NCBI RefSeq assembly: GCF_003610235.1
Contig: NZ_RAPR01000001.1
Location: forward strand, 4,588,001-4,652,000
Direction: 5' to 3'
DNA: 64,000 nt
DNA from: Catellatospora citrea
Lineage (GTDB): Bacteria > Actinomycetota > Actinomycetes > Mycobacteriales > Micromonosporaceae
Made by a program: the position numbers and the translations under genes. The notes under the pieces were generated by a model. The model was not told where the DNA came from and searched no databases. It was given only the letters and a program-made list of their open reading frames with translations. Shown here one piece after another: positions 17,567 through 25,758 of the stretch (positions are counted from its first letter, which is position 1; every line of letters starts with the position of its first letter).

Positions 17567-17588
17567 CGGCGGCCGAACCCGGCCGTCG
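17567..17588 (+). terminator. Short GC hairpin after the small conserved gene
   Basis: CGGCGGCCG (17567-17575) and CGGCCGTCG (17580-17588) pair with one wobble and a 4-base loop, followed by TT. It separates the upstream gene group from the acyl-CoA dehydrogenase promoter. AGCTG is repeated three times just before it. Confidence 0.45.
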
Positions 17589-17618
17589 TTTACCTGGTGG
17601 CTTAGCCGCCGTTAAGGT
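17589..17618 (+). promoter_or_regulatory. Promoter of acyl-CoA dehydrogenase gene, leaderless
   Basis: -35-like TTTACC (17589-17594), an 18-base spacer and -10 TAAGGT (17613-17618) stand six bases before the GTG start. No ribosome binding site is present. Confidence 0.6.
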
Positions 17619-17624
17619 GGCCTC

Positions 17625-18797
17625 GTGACCTCTCCGGTGCTCCCCCTCGATCTGCTCGACCTGGACTCGCTGCTCACCGACGAGGAGCTGCAGATCCGCG
17701 CCGTGGTCCGGCGCCTGGTCGACGACAAGGTACGCCCCCACGTGGCCGGCTGGTACGAGACCGGCCACGCCCCGGTGCGCGAGCTGGCCCGCGACTTCGG
17801 CGCGCTCGGCCTGCTCGGCATGCACCTGGAGGGCTACGGCTGCGCGGGGTCGTCCGCGGTCGCGTACGGGCTGGCCTGCCTGGAGCTGGAGGCGGCCGAC
17901 TCGGGCGTGCGCTCGCTGGTGAGCGTGCAGGGCTCGCTGGCCATGTTCGCGATCTGGAAGTACGGCTCCGAGGAGCAGAAGCAGCGCTGGCTGCCCGGTA
18001 TGGCCAAGGGTGAGCTGATCGGCTGTTTCGGCCTGACCGAGCCCGACCACGGCTCCGACCCGGCGAACATGTCGACCCGGGCCCGCCGCGACGGCGACGG
18101 CTGGGTGCTGCACGGCGGCAAGATGTGGATCACCAATGCGCCGGTGGCCGACGTCGCCGTGGTCTGGGCCCGCACCGACGAGGGCGTACGCGGCTTCGCG
18201 GTGCCCATGGACACGCCCGGGGTGACCGCCAAGGAGATCACCGGCAAGCTCTCGCTGCGGGCCAGCGCCACCGGGGAGATCGTGCTGGACGAGGTGCGCC
18301 TGCCGGCCGACGCGATCCTGCCCGACGCCCAGGGCCTGAAGGCCCCGCTGAGCTGCCTCACCGAGGCCCGCTACGGCATCGTGTGGGGAGCGCTCGGCGC
18401 GGCCCGCGACTGCCTGCACACGGCGATCGCGTACGCCGGCACCCGCACCCAGTTCGGCAAGCCGATCGCGGGCTTCCAGCTCACCCAGGCCAAGCTCGCC
18501 GACATGGCCCTCGAACTGCAGAAGGGCTTCCTGCTCGCGCTGCACCTGGGCCGCACGGCCGACCGCGGCGCGCTGCGCCCGGAGATGGTCAGCGCGGGCA
18601 AGCTGAACAACGTGCGCGAGGCGATCGCGATCGCCCGGCAGTGCCGCACCATCCTCGGCGCCAACGGCGTCTCCGGGGAGTACCCGGTGCTGCGCCACGC
18701 CAACAACCTGGAGAGCGTGCTGACCTACGAGGGCACCTCGGAGATCCACCAGCTCGTGCTCGGCCAGCGCCTCACCGGCATCGCCGCCTTCGGCTGA
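17625..18797 (+). CDS. Acyl-CoA dehydrogenase, glutaryl-CoA dehydrogenase-like
   Basis: A 390-residue FAD flavoenzyme that makes a 2,3-double bond in an acyl-CoA. Blocks: substrate/FAD region GCFGLTEPDHGSDPANM (near 130), WITNAPVADVAVVWA, RTQFGKPIAGFQLTQ (near 280), and the catalytic Glu in TYEGTSEIHQLVLGQ at the C-terminus. The start LDLDSLLTDEELQIRAVVR and the EGTSEIH end resemble glutaryl-CoA dehydrogenases more than medium-chain enzymes, but substrate cannot be fixed by eye. A leaderless promoter precedes GTG 17625. It stands alone and is followed by the DUF4230 gene with its own promoter-like sequence. Confidence 0.9.
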   Translation: MTSPVLPLDLLDLDSLLTDEELQIRAVVRRLVDDKVRPHVAGWYETGHAPVRELARDFGALGLLGMHLEGYGCAGSSAVAYGLACLELEAADSGVRSLVSVQGSLAMFAIWKYGSEEQKQRWLPGMAKGELIGCFGLTEPDHGSDPANMSTRARRDGDGWVLHGGKMWITNAPVADVAVVWARTDEGVRGFAVPMDTPGVTAKEITGKLSLRASATGEIVLDEVRLPADAILPDAQGLKAPLSCLTEARYGIVWGALGAARDCLHTAIAYAGTRTQFGKPIAGFQLTQAKLADMALELQKGFLLALHLGRTADRGALRPEMVSAGKLNNVREAIAIARQCRTILGANGVSGEYPVLRHANNLESVLTYEGTSEIHQLVLGQRLTGIAAFG

Positions 18798-18904
18798 CGG
18801 CCACCGGTCCGTCGCGTATTCGTCCGACCGCAGAGGGTGCTTGTTGTCGGCGTCGGGTAATACCGTGGTGTCCGTACACCCCAGCGGTCAGACAGGAGAC
18901 GTCA

Positions 18905-19675
18905 ATGGGCGCCGCCGACGAGCCGACGCAGAACCTGCCGGAATTCAAGCCCGGCCGGTCCCGGCCGACCGAACCGCTGCCCCGGCAGCGTCCCGACGAC
19001 GAGGAGACCGTGCTGGTCGAGCCGCCCCGCCGGTCCCGGCTGGGCCGTGCGTTCCTGGCCCTGGTGGTGGTGCTCGGCGTGCTGGCCGGCGGCTACTTCG
19101 GGCTGACCGCGGCCGGGCTGATCCCGAAGTTCGGCAACCCGTTCGCGGAGCGGACGACCGACAACTCGCAGCCGCCGCTGCTGCTGTCGATCAAGGACTT
19201 GAGCCGGTTCGTCGCGGCCGAGGGCAACTTCGAGGTCATCGTCGACCTCAAGGAGGACCGCAAGTTCATCCCCGACTGGCTGCTCAACCAGCGCACCCTG
19301 TTCGTGGCCGCGGGCACGGTCGAGGCCTACGTCGACTTCAGCAACGTCTCCGACGACAAGATCGTCGTCTCGCCGGACCGCAAGTCGGTCACCATCACGC
19401 TGCCCGCGCCGCAGGTCGCCGAGCCGAAGCTGGATCTGGACCGCAGCTACGTCTTCGCCGAGGAGCGGGGCCTGATCAACCGGGTGGGCGAGTTCTTCGA
19501 CGGCGACCCGAACCGGCAGCAGGAGACCCTGCTGCGGGCCGAGCAGCAGCTCGCTGATGCGGCGAAGAAGAGCACGCTGCAGCAGCGGGCCGAGGAGAAC
19601 ACCCGCAAGACCCTGGAGAGCATGATGCGCTCGCTGGGCTACACATCGGTGACCGTGATCTTCGACGGGGCGTGA
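18905..19675 (+). CDS. DUF4230 family anchored protein
   Basis: A 256-residue protein with a charged, Pro-rich cytosolic start (about 1-48), one transmembrane helix (about 49-70, AFLALVVVLGVLAGGYFGLTAAG), and an extracellular DUF4230-type domain. Recognisable parts are EVIVDLKEDRKFIPDWL, RTLFVAAGTVEAYVDFSNV, KSVTITLPAPQVAEPKLD and SYVFAEERGLINR. The family has no known function. ATG at 18905 has AGGAG upstream; a TAATAC/TACCGT box about 40 bases earlier may be its promoter. A helical Gln/Ala-rich region follows at 205-240. Confidence 0.82.
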   Translation: MGAADEPTQNLPEFKPGRSRPTEPLPRQRPDDEETVLVEPPRRSRLGRAFLALVVVLGVLAGGYFGLTAAGLIPKFGNPFAERTTDNSQPPLLLSIKDLSRFVAAEGNFEVIVDLKEDRKFIPDWLLNQRTLFVAAGTVEAYVDFSNVSDDKIVVSPDRKSVTITLPAPQVAEPKLDLDRSYVFAEERGLINRVGEFFDGDPNRQQETLLRAEQQLADAAKKSTLQQRAEENTRKTLESMMRSLGYTSVTVIFDGA

Positions 19676-19816
19676 GAGCGCCGGCGCCGCGCCGTCGGCG
19701 TTGCGGGGGCTGGGACCCGGGACCGGTGCCGGCCCGCCGGAGCGCACTCGGCTGACGGTCCGGTCGGCGGCAGAGCTACTGTTGGCTGTCCGTTCCAGCG
19801 TCGGAAGGCACACCCC

Positions 19817-21175
19817 GTGATCAGCGTGTTCGACCTTTTCAAGATCGGGATCGGGCCCTCCAGCTCGCACACGGTCGGGCCGATGCGCGCAGCGAACCGG
19901 TTCGCGACCGGGCTGAAGGCGGACGGGCTGCTCAGCGACGTCACGCTGGTGCGCGCCGAGCTCTTCGGGTCGCTGGGCGCGACCGGTCACGGGCACGGCA
20001 GCGACAAGGCGGTGCTGCTCGGGCTGGCCGGCGACGACCCCGAGACCGTCGACACGGCCACCGCCGACGCCCGCTTCCGCGAGATCAAGGCGGCGGGCCG
20101 GGTCCGGCTGCTCGACATCGAGGACGCGTCGTTCGAGCTGACCCTGCACCGCCGGCGCTCGCTGCCCTACCACCCCAACGGGATGACGTTCGCGGCCTTC
20201 GACGCGGCCGGGGCGTGCGTGCGCGAGCGCACCTACTACTCGGTCGGCGGCGGCTTCGTCGTGGACGAGACGGCGGCCGGGGCAGACCGCATCAAACCGG
20301 ATGACACGGTGGTCCGCTTCCCGTACCGGACCGGCGGCGAGCTGCTGGCGCTGGCCAAGGACACCGGTCTGCGGATCAGCGACATCGTGCTGGCCAACGA
20401 GCTGTCCTGGCGCTCGGAGGCCGACGTGCGGGCCGGGCTGCTGCGCATCTGGCAGGTCATGCAGGACTGCGTGGAGACCGGCTGCACCGTCGAGGGCACC
20501 CTGCCCGGCGGCCTGAAGGTGCGCCGGCGGGCCGCGGAGCTGCACCGCAGCCTGTCCAAGGAGCACTTCGCCACCGACCCGCTGCGGGTCATGGACTGGA
20601 TCACGCTGTTCGCGCTCGCCGTGAACGAGGAGAACGCGGCCGGCGGCCGGGTGGTCACCGCCCCGACCAACGGCGCGGCCGGCATCGTGCCCGCGGTGCT
20701 GCACTACTACGCCCGCTTCATCCCCGGCGCGAACGACGACGGCGTGGTGCGCTTCCTGCTGACCGCCGCCGCGATCGGCGTGCTGTTCAAGGAGAACGCC
20801 TCCATCTCCGGCGCCGAGGTCGGCTGCCAGGGCGAGGTGGGCTCGGCCTGCTCGATGGCGGCGGCCGGGCTGGCCGAGGTGCTCGGCGGCACGCCGGAGC
20901 AGGTGGAGAACGCCGCCGAGATCGCGATGGAGCACAACCTCGGGCTCACCTGCGACCCGGTGGGCGGCCTGGTGCAGATCCCGTGCATCGAGCGCAACGC
21001 GGTGGCCAGCATCAAGGCCATCACCGCGGCCCGGATGGCGATGCGCGGCGACGGCAACCACTTCGTCTCCCTCGACAAGGTGATCAAGACGATGCGGGAG
21101 ACCGGCGCCGACATGAAGGTCAAGTACAAGGAGACCGCCCGCGGCGGGCTCGCCGTCAACGTGATCGAGTGCTGA
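19817..21175 (+). CDS. sdaA: L-serine ammonia-lyase
   Basis: Single-chain iron-sulfur enzyme that deaminates L-serine to pyruvate. The 452-residue protein fuses the beta domain ([22 protein letters not shown] at the start) and alpha domain; the alpha part has [38 protein letters not shown] and [19 protein letters not shown], which supply the cysteines for the 4Fe-4S cluster. GTG at 19817 has GGAAGG upstream. It is the catabolic counterpart of serC 6 kb away but is not linked in an operon. Length is typical of type 1/2 single-chain enzymes. Confidence 0.93.
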   Translation: MISVFDLFKIGIGPSSSHTVGPMRAANRFATGLKADGLLSDVTLVRAELFGSLGATGHGHGSDKAVLLGLAGDDPETVDTATADARFREIKAAGRVRLLDIEDASFELTLHRRRSLPYHPNGMTFAAFDAAGACVRERTYYSVGGGFVVDETAAGADRIKPDDTVVRFPYRTGGELLALAKDTGLRISDIVLANELSWRSEADVRAGLLRIWQVMQDCVETGCTVEGTLPGGLKVRRRAAELHRSLSKEHFATDPLRVMDWITLFALAVNEENAAGGRVVTAPTNGAAGIVPAVLHYYARFIPGANDDGVVRFLLTAAAIGVLFKENASISGAEVGCQGEVGSACSMAAAGLAEVLGGTPEQVENAAEIAMEHNLGLTCDPVGGLVQIPCIERNAVASIKAITAARMAMRGDGNHFVSLDKVIKTMRETGADMKVKYKETARGGLAVNVIEC

Positions 21176-21284
21176 GCGGCAGTCCTCCGGTTTCACCCGT
21201 TTGAGCGCGGTCCGCGTTGTTAGCGTTGAGGCGACACCGAACGCGGGCCGCACCGGCCCCGCCGCACAGGGGGCCGATGCCGAC

Positions 21285-23459
21285 GTGACGCTGCTGAGCA
21301 TCGTCCTGCCCGCCTACCGGGTGCAGGGCTACCTGCGCGAGTGCCTCGACTCGATCCTGGACCAGGGCTTCGGCGACGTCGAGCTGATCGCCGTCGACGA
21401 CCGCTCGCCCGACCACTGCGGCGAGATCCTCGACGAGTACGCCGCCCGGGACGCCCGGGTCAGGGTGCTGCACCTGGCGCAGAACGTCGGGCTCGGGGAG
21501 GCCCGCAACGTCGGCCTGGCCCAGGCGACCGGCGAGTACGTGTGGTTCGTCGACACCGACGACACGCTCACCCCGGGCTCCCTGGAGACGGTCGCGCGGG
21601 CGCTGCACCAGCAGGCGCCGGACGTGCTGATCGTGGACTTCAAGCGCACGTACCCCATCGGGCGGCCGCGCCGGAGCAGGCTGCGCCGCTCGTTCGCCGC
21701 CGCGGTCGGGCCCAACGGAGCCGACCTGCAGGCCCGCCCGAACCTGATCAAGACGATCCACACCGTGTGGAACAAGATCGTTCGGCGGGACCTGCTGGCC
21801 AAGCTCGACCTGCGGTTCGCCCCCGGCTGGTACGAGGACGTCTCCTGGACGTACCCGCTGCTGGTGGGCGCGGAGCGGATCTTCACGCTGGAGGAGGTCT
21901 GCTACGCCTACCGCCAGCGCCGCCAGGGCGCGATCACGCGCACCGTGAACCCCCGGCACCTGGAGGTCTTCAGCCACTGGGAGCGGGCCTGGGAGCTGAT
22001 CGACCGGCAGGGCGGCCGGGCCGACCCGATCCGGCCGGTGCTGTTCGCGCGCATGATCTGGCACCTGATGCAGACCGTCGGCAACACCGAGCGGCTGCCG
22101 CCGAACCTGCGCCGGCACTCGTTCCTGCGCACCGCCGACATGTTCGCCCGCTACCTGCCCGCGGGCGGGTTCGCCCCGCCGCGCGGCGCGGACGGGCTGC
22201 GCTACCGCCTGGTGGCCCGGCGCGCCTGGCGCTCGTACGCGGCGCTGCAGGCGGTGCGGCGGGCCCAGCGCAGCCTGCGCGGCGCGCTCGACTCCGGGCT
22301 GCGCGAGCGCGCCGGGTCCGGCTCCCGGCCGGGCCTGCTCGCCCGCGCCTACTACCGGCTGCAGCGCAGCCTGCCGCTCGACGAGAACCTGGCCGGCTAC
22401 GCCGCGTACTGGTACCGCGAGGTCTCCTGCAACCCGGCCGCGGTCGAGCAGGCGGCCCGCCGCCTCGCCCCGCACGTGCGCGGGATGTGGATGATCGGCC
22501 GGGACGCGGCCGGCACGGTCCCCGCGGGCACGGTGCACGTCGTCGAGGGCACGCGGGCCTACTACCGGCTGCTGGCCCGGGCGAAGTACCTGGTCAACAA
22601 CGTGAACTTCCCGGACTTCGTGCGCAAGCGGCCGGGGCAGGTGCACCTGCAGACGCACCACGGCACCCCGGTCAAGGCGATGGGCCTGGACGAGCAGCGC
22701 TTCCCGGCGGGCGAGCGGCACAACTTCGCGGCCCTGCTGCGCCGCAGCGACCGCTGGGACTTCAGCGTCAGTGCGAACGCCCACAGCACCGAGGTGTGGG
22801 AGCGCGCCTACCCGTGCGCGTTCGAGTCGCTGGAGACCGGCTCGCCCCGCAACGACCGGCTGGCCCGCGCGGGCGCCGCCGAGTCCGCGGCGGCGCGGGC
22901 GGCGCTGGGCGTCCCCGAGGACGAGACCGTCGTGCTGTACATGCCGACGTCGCGCCCGGAGCCGCTGACCCTGCCGCCGTTCGATCCGGCGGCGCTCGCC
23001 GCGGCGCTGGGCCCGCGCGGCCGGGTGCTGGTGCGCGGCCGCCTGGTGCCCGGAGCGGACTCGCCGGATCCCCACGTGCAGGACGTGTCGGGGTATCCGG
23101 TGGTAGAGGACCTCTACCTCGCCTCGGACATCCTGGTCAGCGACTACTCGTCGGTGATCTTCGACTTCGCGGTGCTGGACCGGCCGATCGTGCTCTACGT
23201 GCCGGACTGGGCGCAGTACCGCGCCGCCCGGGGCGCGTCGCTGGACGTGCTCGAGCATGCGCCGGGTCCGGTCGCCGGCACCTTCGCCGAACTGGTTTCG
23301 CTGCTCGCCGAGGATCGCGCGAACGCGTCGAGTGAGCGTCGCGCCGCTTTCCGTGACCGTTTCTGCGCCTGGGAGGACGGGCACGCGGCCGAACGGGTGG
23401 TGCGCCGTGTTTTTCTCGGCGAGCAGGTGACGCCGCCGCGACCGGTGCCGCCTCGCTGA
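21285..23459 (+). CDS. Fused GT2 glycosyltransferase and CDP-glycerol glycerophosphotransferase-like protein
   Basis: About 724 residues with two catalytic halves. Residues about 5-300 form a GT2 domain: LSIVLPAYRVQGYLRECLDS, VDDRSPDHCGEIL and the metal-binding WFVDTDDT. Residues about 370-710 resemble TagB/TagF transferases that use CDP-glycerol or CDP-ribitol: KYLVNNVNFPDF, QTHHGTPVKAMG, VVLYMPTSRPE and SDYSSVIFDFAVLDRPIV. This architecture points to teichoic-acid-like cell wall polymer synthesis at the inner membrane face. GTG at 21285 starts right at the conserved VTLLSIVLP; a TTG at 21201 would add 28 unconserved residues. It stands apart from the larger polymer locus. Confidence 0.85.
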   Translation: MTLLSIVLPAYRVQGYLRECLDSILDQGFGDVELIAVDDRSPDHCGEILDEYAARDARVRVLHLAQNVGLGEARNVGLAQATGEYVWFVDTDDTLTPGSLETVARALHQQAPDVLIVDFKRTYPIGRPRRSRLRRSFAAAVGPNGADLQARPNLIKTIHTVWNKIVRRDLLAKLDLRFAPGWYEDVSWTYPLLVGAERIFTLEEVCYAYRQRRQGAITRTVNPRHLEVFSHWERAWELIDRQGGRADPIRPVLFARMIWHLMQTVGNTERLPPNLRRHSFLRTADMFARYLPAGGFAPPRGADGLRYRLVARRAWRSYAALQAVRRAQRSLRGALDSGLRERAGSGSRPGLLARAYYRLQRSLPLDENLAGYAAYWYREVSCNPAAVEQAARRLAPHVRGMWMIGRDAAGTVPAGTVHVVEGTRAYYRLLARAKYLVNNVNFPDFVRKRPGQVHLQTHHGTPVKAMGLDEQRFPAGERHNFAALLRRSDRWDFSVSANAHSTEVWERAYPCAFESLETGSPRNDRLARAGAAESAAARAALGVPEDETVVLYMPTSRPEPLTLPPFDPAALAAALGPRGRVLVRGRLVPGADSPDPHVQDVSGYPVVEDLYLASDILVSDYSSVIFDFAVLDRPIVLYVPDWAQYRAARGASLDVLEHAPGPVAGTFAELVSLLAEDRANASSERRAAFRDRFCAWEDGHAAERVVRRVFLGEQVTPPRPVPPR

Positions 23460-23479
23460 GGACTCCGCAGCCTTTACGG

Positions 23480-23507
23480 GGCCCGGACCGCGACGGCGGT
23501 CCGGGCC
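23480..23507 (+). terminator. Terminator hairpin after TagF-like gene
   Basis: Twelve-base-pair perfect stem, GGCCCGGACCGC (23480-23491) with GCGGTCCGGGCC (23496-23507), and a 4-base loop, 20 bases beyond the stop codon. Confidence 0.75.
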
Positions 23508-23698
23508 TCGCCGTATGCACCATCCGAAAAAGACACCGTGCGTTCGCGGCCGCTTCCGCAGCGTCGTGAACTGCGCGAGCGGCAAGGTAATAGATTCGTG
23601 ACCGCGTGAACATGGAACGTTTACCCGATAGGAAGGCGGGGGATTTTTCGCGAGAGTGTCCAGATTCGGGGCCGGAACGAGGGCTGTGGGAGGAGACG

Positions 23699-25009
23699 GT
23701 GACAACCGTCGCGCTCAAAGACGTCACCAAAGTTTTTCCAGATGGGACCGTAGCGGTCGACAACGTCAGCCTGGACGTGGCCGACGGGGAGTTCATGGTG
23801 CTCCTGGGTCCTTCCGGCTGCGGCAAATCGACTGTGCTTCGCATGATCGCCGGGCTTGAGGATCCCAGCAGCGGCGCCATCATGCTCGACGGCCAGCTGG
23901 CCAACCAGCTCCCGCCGCGCGACCGGCGCATCGCCATGGTCTTCCAGGACTTCGCGCTGTACCCGCACATGACCGTGGGTGAGAACATCGGCTTCCCGCT
24001 GCGGCTGTCCGGCATCGAGCCGGAGCCGCGGGCGGAGCGGGTCGCCGACGTGGCCAGCGCACTGGGCATCGGGGACGTGCTCGGCCGCAAGCCGAGCCAG
24101 CTGTCCGGCGGCCAGCGCCAGCGCGTGGCCATGGGCCGCGCCATCGTGCGCCGTCCCGGGCTGTTCCTGATGGACGAGCCGCTGTCCAACCTCGACAGCG
24201 GCCTGCGCGCCGAGCTGCGCGCGGAGATCTCCGGGCTGGTCCGCGAGCTGGGCGTCAGCACCGTGTACGTGACGCACGACCAGGCCGAGGCGCTGACCAT
24301 GGCCGACCGGGTCGCCATCATGCGCAAGGGCGTGCTGCAGGACGTGGGCACGCCGACGCAGGTGTACGGCAAGCCGGCCACCCTCTACGTGGCCGCCTTC
24401 CTGGGCAGCCCGCGCATGAACCTGCTGGAGGCGTCGGTCTACGTGCACCTCGACCGCTACGTCCAGCTCAACCTGGGCGAGCAGTCGCTGTACCTCAAGT
24501 GGGACGACATCCGCGCCCGCGCCGTGTCGCACTTCCACGGCGAGCGCATCGTCATCGGCGTACGGGCCGAGGCCCTCACGCCGGTCGCCCCGGACACCCC
24601 GGGTGACGTGCTGCAGGGCCGCATCCGCTACCTGGAGCACCACGGTCACGAGTCGCTGGCCTTCGTGGACATCGGCGCGACCGCGGTCGTGGTCGACGAG
24701 ATCGGCCGCTCCGCGGCCGAGCAGGAGGAGCACGGCTCCCGCCTGCGCCGCTTCGGCCACGTCATCAACCGGATGAAGGGCCGCTCCAACGGCGCCGCGA
24801 CCTCGGTGGTCGAACGGCCGTCGAGCCGTGAGCGGGAGAGCGTTCTCTCGGACCCGGGCCGGCACCACCGGCGGGCCGCCGAGCTGGCGGTGCGGCTCGC
24901 GCCGTACCCGCAGATCAGCTCGGGACACCCGCTGTCCATCGCGGTGCGCATGGACGCGCTGCACTTCTTCGACGAGCGCGGTGACCGGATCGACGTCGGC
25001 TGGCGCTGA
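23699..25009 (+). CDS. ABC transporter ATP-binding protein, sugar importer type (MsiK/UgpC-like)
   Basis: A 436-residue ATPase: Walker A GPSGCGKST (about 42-50), Q-loop VFQDFALYPHMT, signature LSGGQRQR, Walker B LFLMDEP, and switch VTHDQAEA, followed by a TOBE/MOI regulatory domain (about 240-430) that is somewhat longer than usual. GTG at 23699 is chosen for GGGAGGAG upstream; a possible -10 TAGATT at 23591 implies a leader of about 100 bases. There are no permease or binding-protein genes nearby, so it could be a shared ATPase serving several sugar importers, as MsiK does in Streptomyces. That sharing is inference. Confidence 0.87.
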   Translation: MTTVALKDVTKVFPDGTVAVDNVSLDVADGEFMVLLGPSGCGKSTVLRMIAGLEDPSSGAIMLDGQLANQLPPRDRRIAMVFQDFALYPHMTVGENIGFPLRLSGIEPEPRAERVADVASALGIGDVLGRKPSQLSGGQRQRVAMGRAIVRRPGLFLMDEPLSNLDSGLRAELRAEISGLVRELGVSTVYVTHDQAEALTMADRVAIMRKGVLQDVGTPTQVYGKPATLYVAAFLGSPRMNLLEASVYVHLDRYVQLNLGEQSLYLKWDDIRARAVSHFHGERIVIGVRAEALTPVAPDTPGDVLQGRIRYLEHHGHESLAFVDIGATAVVVDEIGRSAAEQEEHGSRLRRFGHVINRMKGRSNGAATSVVERPSSRERESVLSDPGRHHRRAAELAVRLAPYPQISSGHPLSIAVRMDALHFFDERGDRIDVGWR

Positions 25010-25047
25010 CGGGTCATCGCCTCCCGCGGCCCCTGCGGCCGCGGTCC

Positions 25048-25112
25048 AAGATCGCCGTTTCGGGTCGAAACCTGGGGTCACACCTCGGTTTTCGACCCGA
25101 GGCGGCGATCTT
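25048..25112. repeat. Intergenic hairpin element, family A copy 3
   Basis: A 65-bp inverted repeat between the ABC ATPase and thioesterase genes. Outer arms AAGATCGCCG/CGGCGATCTT, inner arms CGGGTCGAAA (25061-25070) and TTTCGACCCG (25090-25099), and core GGGGTCACACCTC (25074-25086). The right flank (GCGATCTTGCCTTCC) nearly matches that of copy 1 (GCGATCATGCCGTCC), so homology extends past the arm. Confidence 0.7.
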
Positions 25113-25130
25113 GCCTTCCACGCCGGCCAC

Positions 25131-25160
25131 TTGCCGCCGCTAGTTACTGGTGGGTAACCT
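25131..25160 (+). promoter_or_regulatory. Promoter of thioesterase gene, leaderless
   Basis: -35 TTGCCG (25131-25136), 18-base spacer, -10 TAACCT (25155-25160), then seven bases to the ATG at 25168. No ribosome binding site. Confidence 0.65.
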
Positions 25161-25167
25161 AGCGGGT

Positions 25168-25632
25168 ATGACGATCGACGCCACTGCTGTCGCCGAGGGC
25201 CTGCTGGCCACCGTGCCGTTCGCGCGCACCATCGGGACCAGGTTCACCGAGATCACCGTCGCCGCGGACGGGGTGCGCGCCGTGGCAGAACTGCCCGATG
25301 ACCCCGCCGTGCACAACCACGTCGGCGGCCCGCATGCCGGAGCCATGTTCACTCTCGCCGAGACCGCCTCCGGCGCGATCGTGCTCGCGGCGTTCGGCGA
25401 TCAGCTGCACCGGGCCACGCCGCTCGCCGTGCACGCCGGCATCGCGTACAAGAAACTGGCGATGGGTGTCGTCAGCGCGACCGCCACGCTGTCCCGGCCC
25501 GCCGCGGACGTGGTGGCCGAACTGGACGCCGGCCAGCGGCCCGAGTTCGAGGTCAACGTCGTCATCGCCAACGCCGAGGGCGTCACCACCGGCGAGATGA
25601 CCATCACCTGGACCCTGCGCCCCCACCGCTGA
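25168..25632 (+). CDS. Hotdog-fold thioesterase-like protein (DUF4442/PaaI type)
   Basis: A 154-residue hotdog-fold protein. The diagnostic region is HNHVGGPHAGAMFTLAETASGAIV (about residues 46-70), with the HxG...H pattern and the long central helix with the Glu expected of PaaI-like acyl-CoA thioesterases; the C-terminal strands FEVNVVIANAEGVTTGEMTITW complete the fold. Target acyl-CoA unknown. ATG at 25168 is most likely the first base or nearly the first base of the mRNA; a GTG 18 bases earlier lies on the -10 box and is rejected. Confidence 0.82.
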   Translation: MTIDATAVAEGLLATVPFARTIGTRFTEITVAADGVRAVAELPDDPAVHNHVGGPHAGAMFTLAETASGAIVLAAFGDQLHRATPLAVHAGIAYKKLAMGVVSATATLSRPAADVVAELDAGQRPEFEVNVVIANAEGVTTGEMTITWTLRPHR

Positions 25633-25758
25633 GCGGGCCAGGCCACGCGGCGGCCGCCGGTGTGGCACGCGGCGCGCCGCCCCGGGCCCTTTACCGCCTG
25701 GCATAGACGCGGAACCGGTGGGTGCGGCGTCGCGCCTCGGCTGCGGCGACGGTCCGGG

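Noticed and set aside
21156..23705. An 849-codon open frame opposite the GT2/TagF-like gene
   Set aside because: Composition (Arg, Gly, Ala, His) and lack of motifs show it is the antisense shadow of the real transferase gene.
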